A program made the position numbers and the translations under genes. DNA of 6,636 nucleotides, from positions 1 to 6,636 of the forward strand of contig JAQIBO010000250.1 of assembly GCA_027859055.1 (NCBI GenBank), written 5' to 3'. This document shows, piece by piece, positions 6,636 through 6,636 of the stretch (position 1 is its first letter; each line of letters begins with the position of its first letter). The DNA comes from Spirochaeta sp. GTDB taxonomy: Bacteria > Spirochaetota > Spirochaetia > DSM-27196 > Alkalispirochaetaceae. The notes under the pieces were generated by a model. That model was not told where the DNA came from and did not search any database. It was given only the letters and a program-made list of their open reading frames with translations.

Positions 6636-6636
6636 T

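Overview
The window looks like bacterial accessory DNA, GC-rich by eye, with every supportable gene on the minus strand. Strong Shine-Dalgarno sites (AAGGAG, AAGGA) and a TTGACA-type promoter point to a bacterium that uses ordinary SD-led initiation. They argue mildly against groups that rarely use it, such as most Bacteroidota. I cannot name the organism. No rRNA, tRNA, CRISPR array, transposase or phage structural gene was seen.

Layout from right to left, in transcription order. (1) At 6635-6021 is the C-terminal 204 residues of a classical AAA+ ATPase, entering from the right edge at its Walker A motif. (2) After a 54-nt gap, at 5966-3291, is an 891-residue protein. It has a long alpha-helical, HEAT-like N-terminal part, an acidic tract, a disordered Pro/Gln/Thr-rich linker and a C-terminal zinc-metallopeptidase-like domain (HELVH, then ExxxD 23 residues later). 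The two genes look like one operon: a remodelling ATPase beside a separate putative protease. (3) The roughly 460-bp stretch at 2830-3290 has no full gene. It holds an inverted repeat, a good sigma70-type promoter and a severed gene head: 21 codons of a second DUF4062 gene with its own ribosome binding site, then unrelated sequence and a stop. (4) From 2778 (or 2829) to the left edge runs a long open gene, 926 codons in the window and unfinished, encoding DUF4062, NACHT-type STAND ATPase, a helical region and the first WD40 blades. This is the domain order of eukaryotic NWD1 and of the C-terminal part of TEP1.

How they may work together is inference. The DUF4062-NACHT-WD40 protein has the build of a STAND sensor/effector: a propeller sensor, an ATP-driven oligomerising switch and an N-terminal effector or signalling domain, as in Avs-type anti-phage proteins and NLRs. 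The AAA+/metallopeptidase pair may be a second, independent conflict or protein-quality-control module. The gene-head remnant suggests that STAND genes at this site have been swapped or deleted, as in defence-island turnover. Nothing in the sequence proves anti-phage activity.
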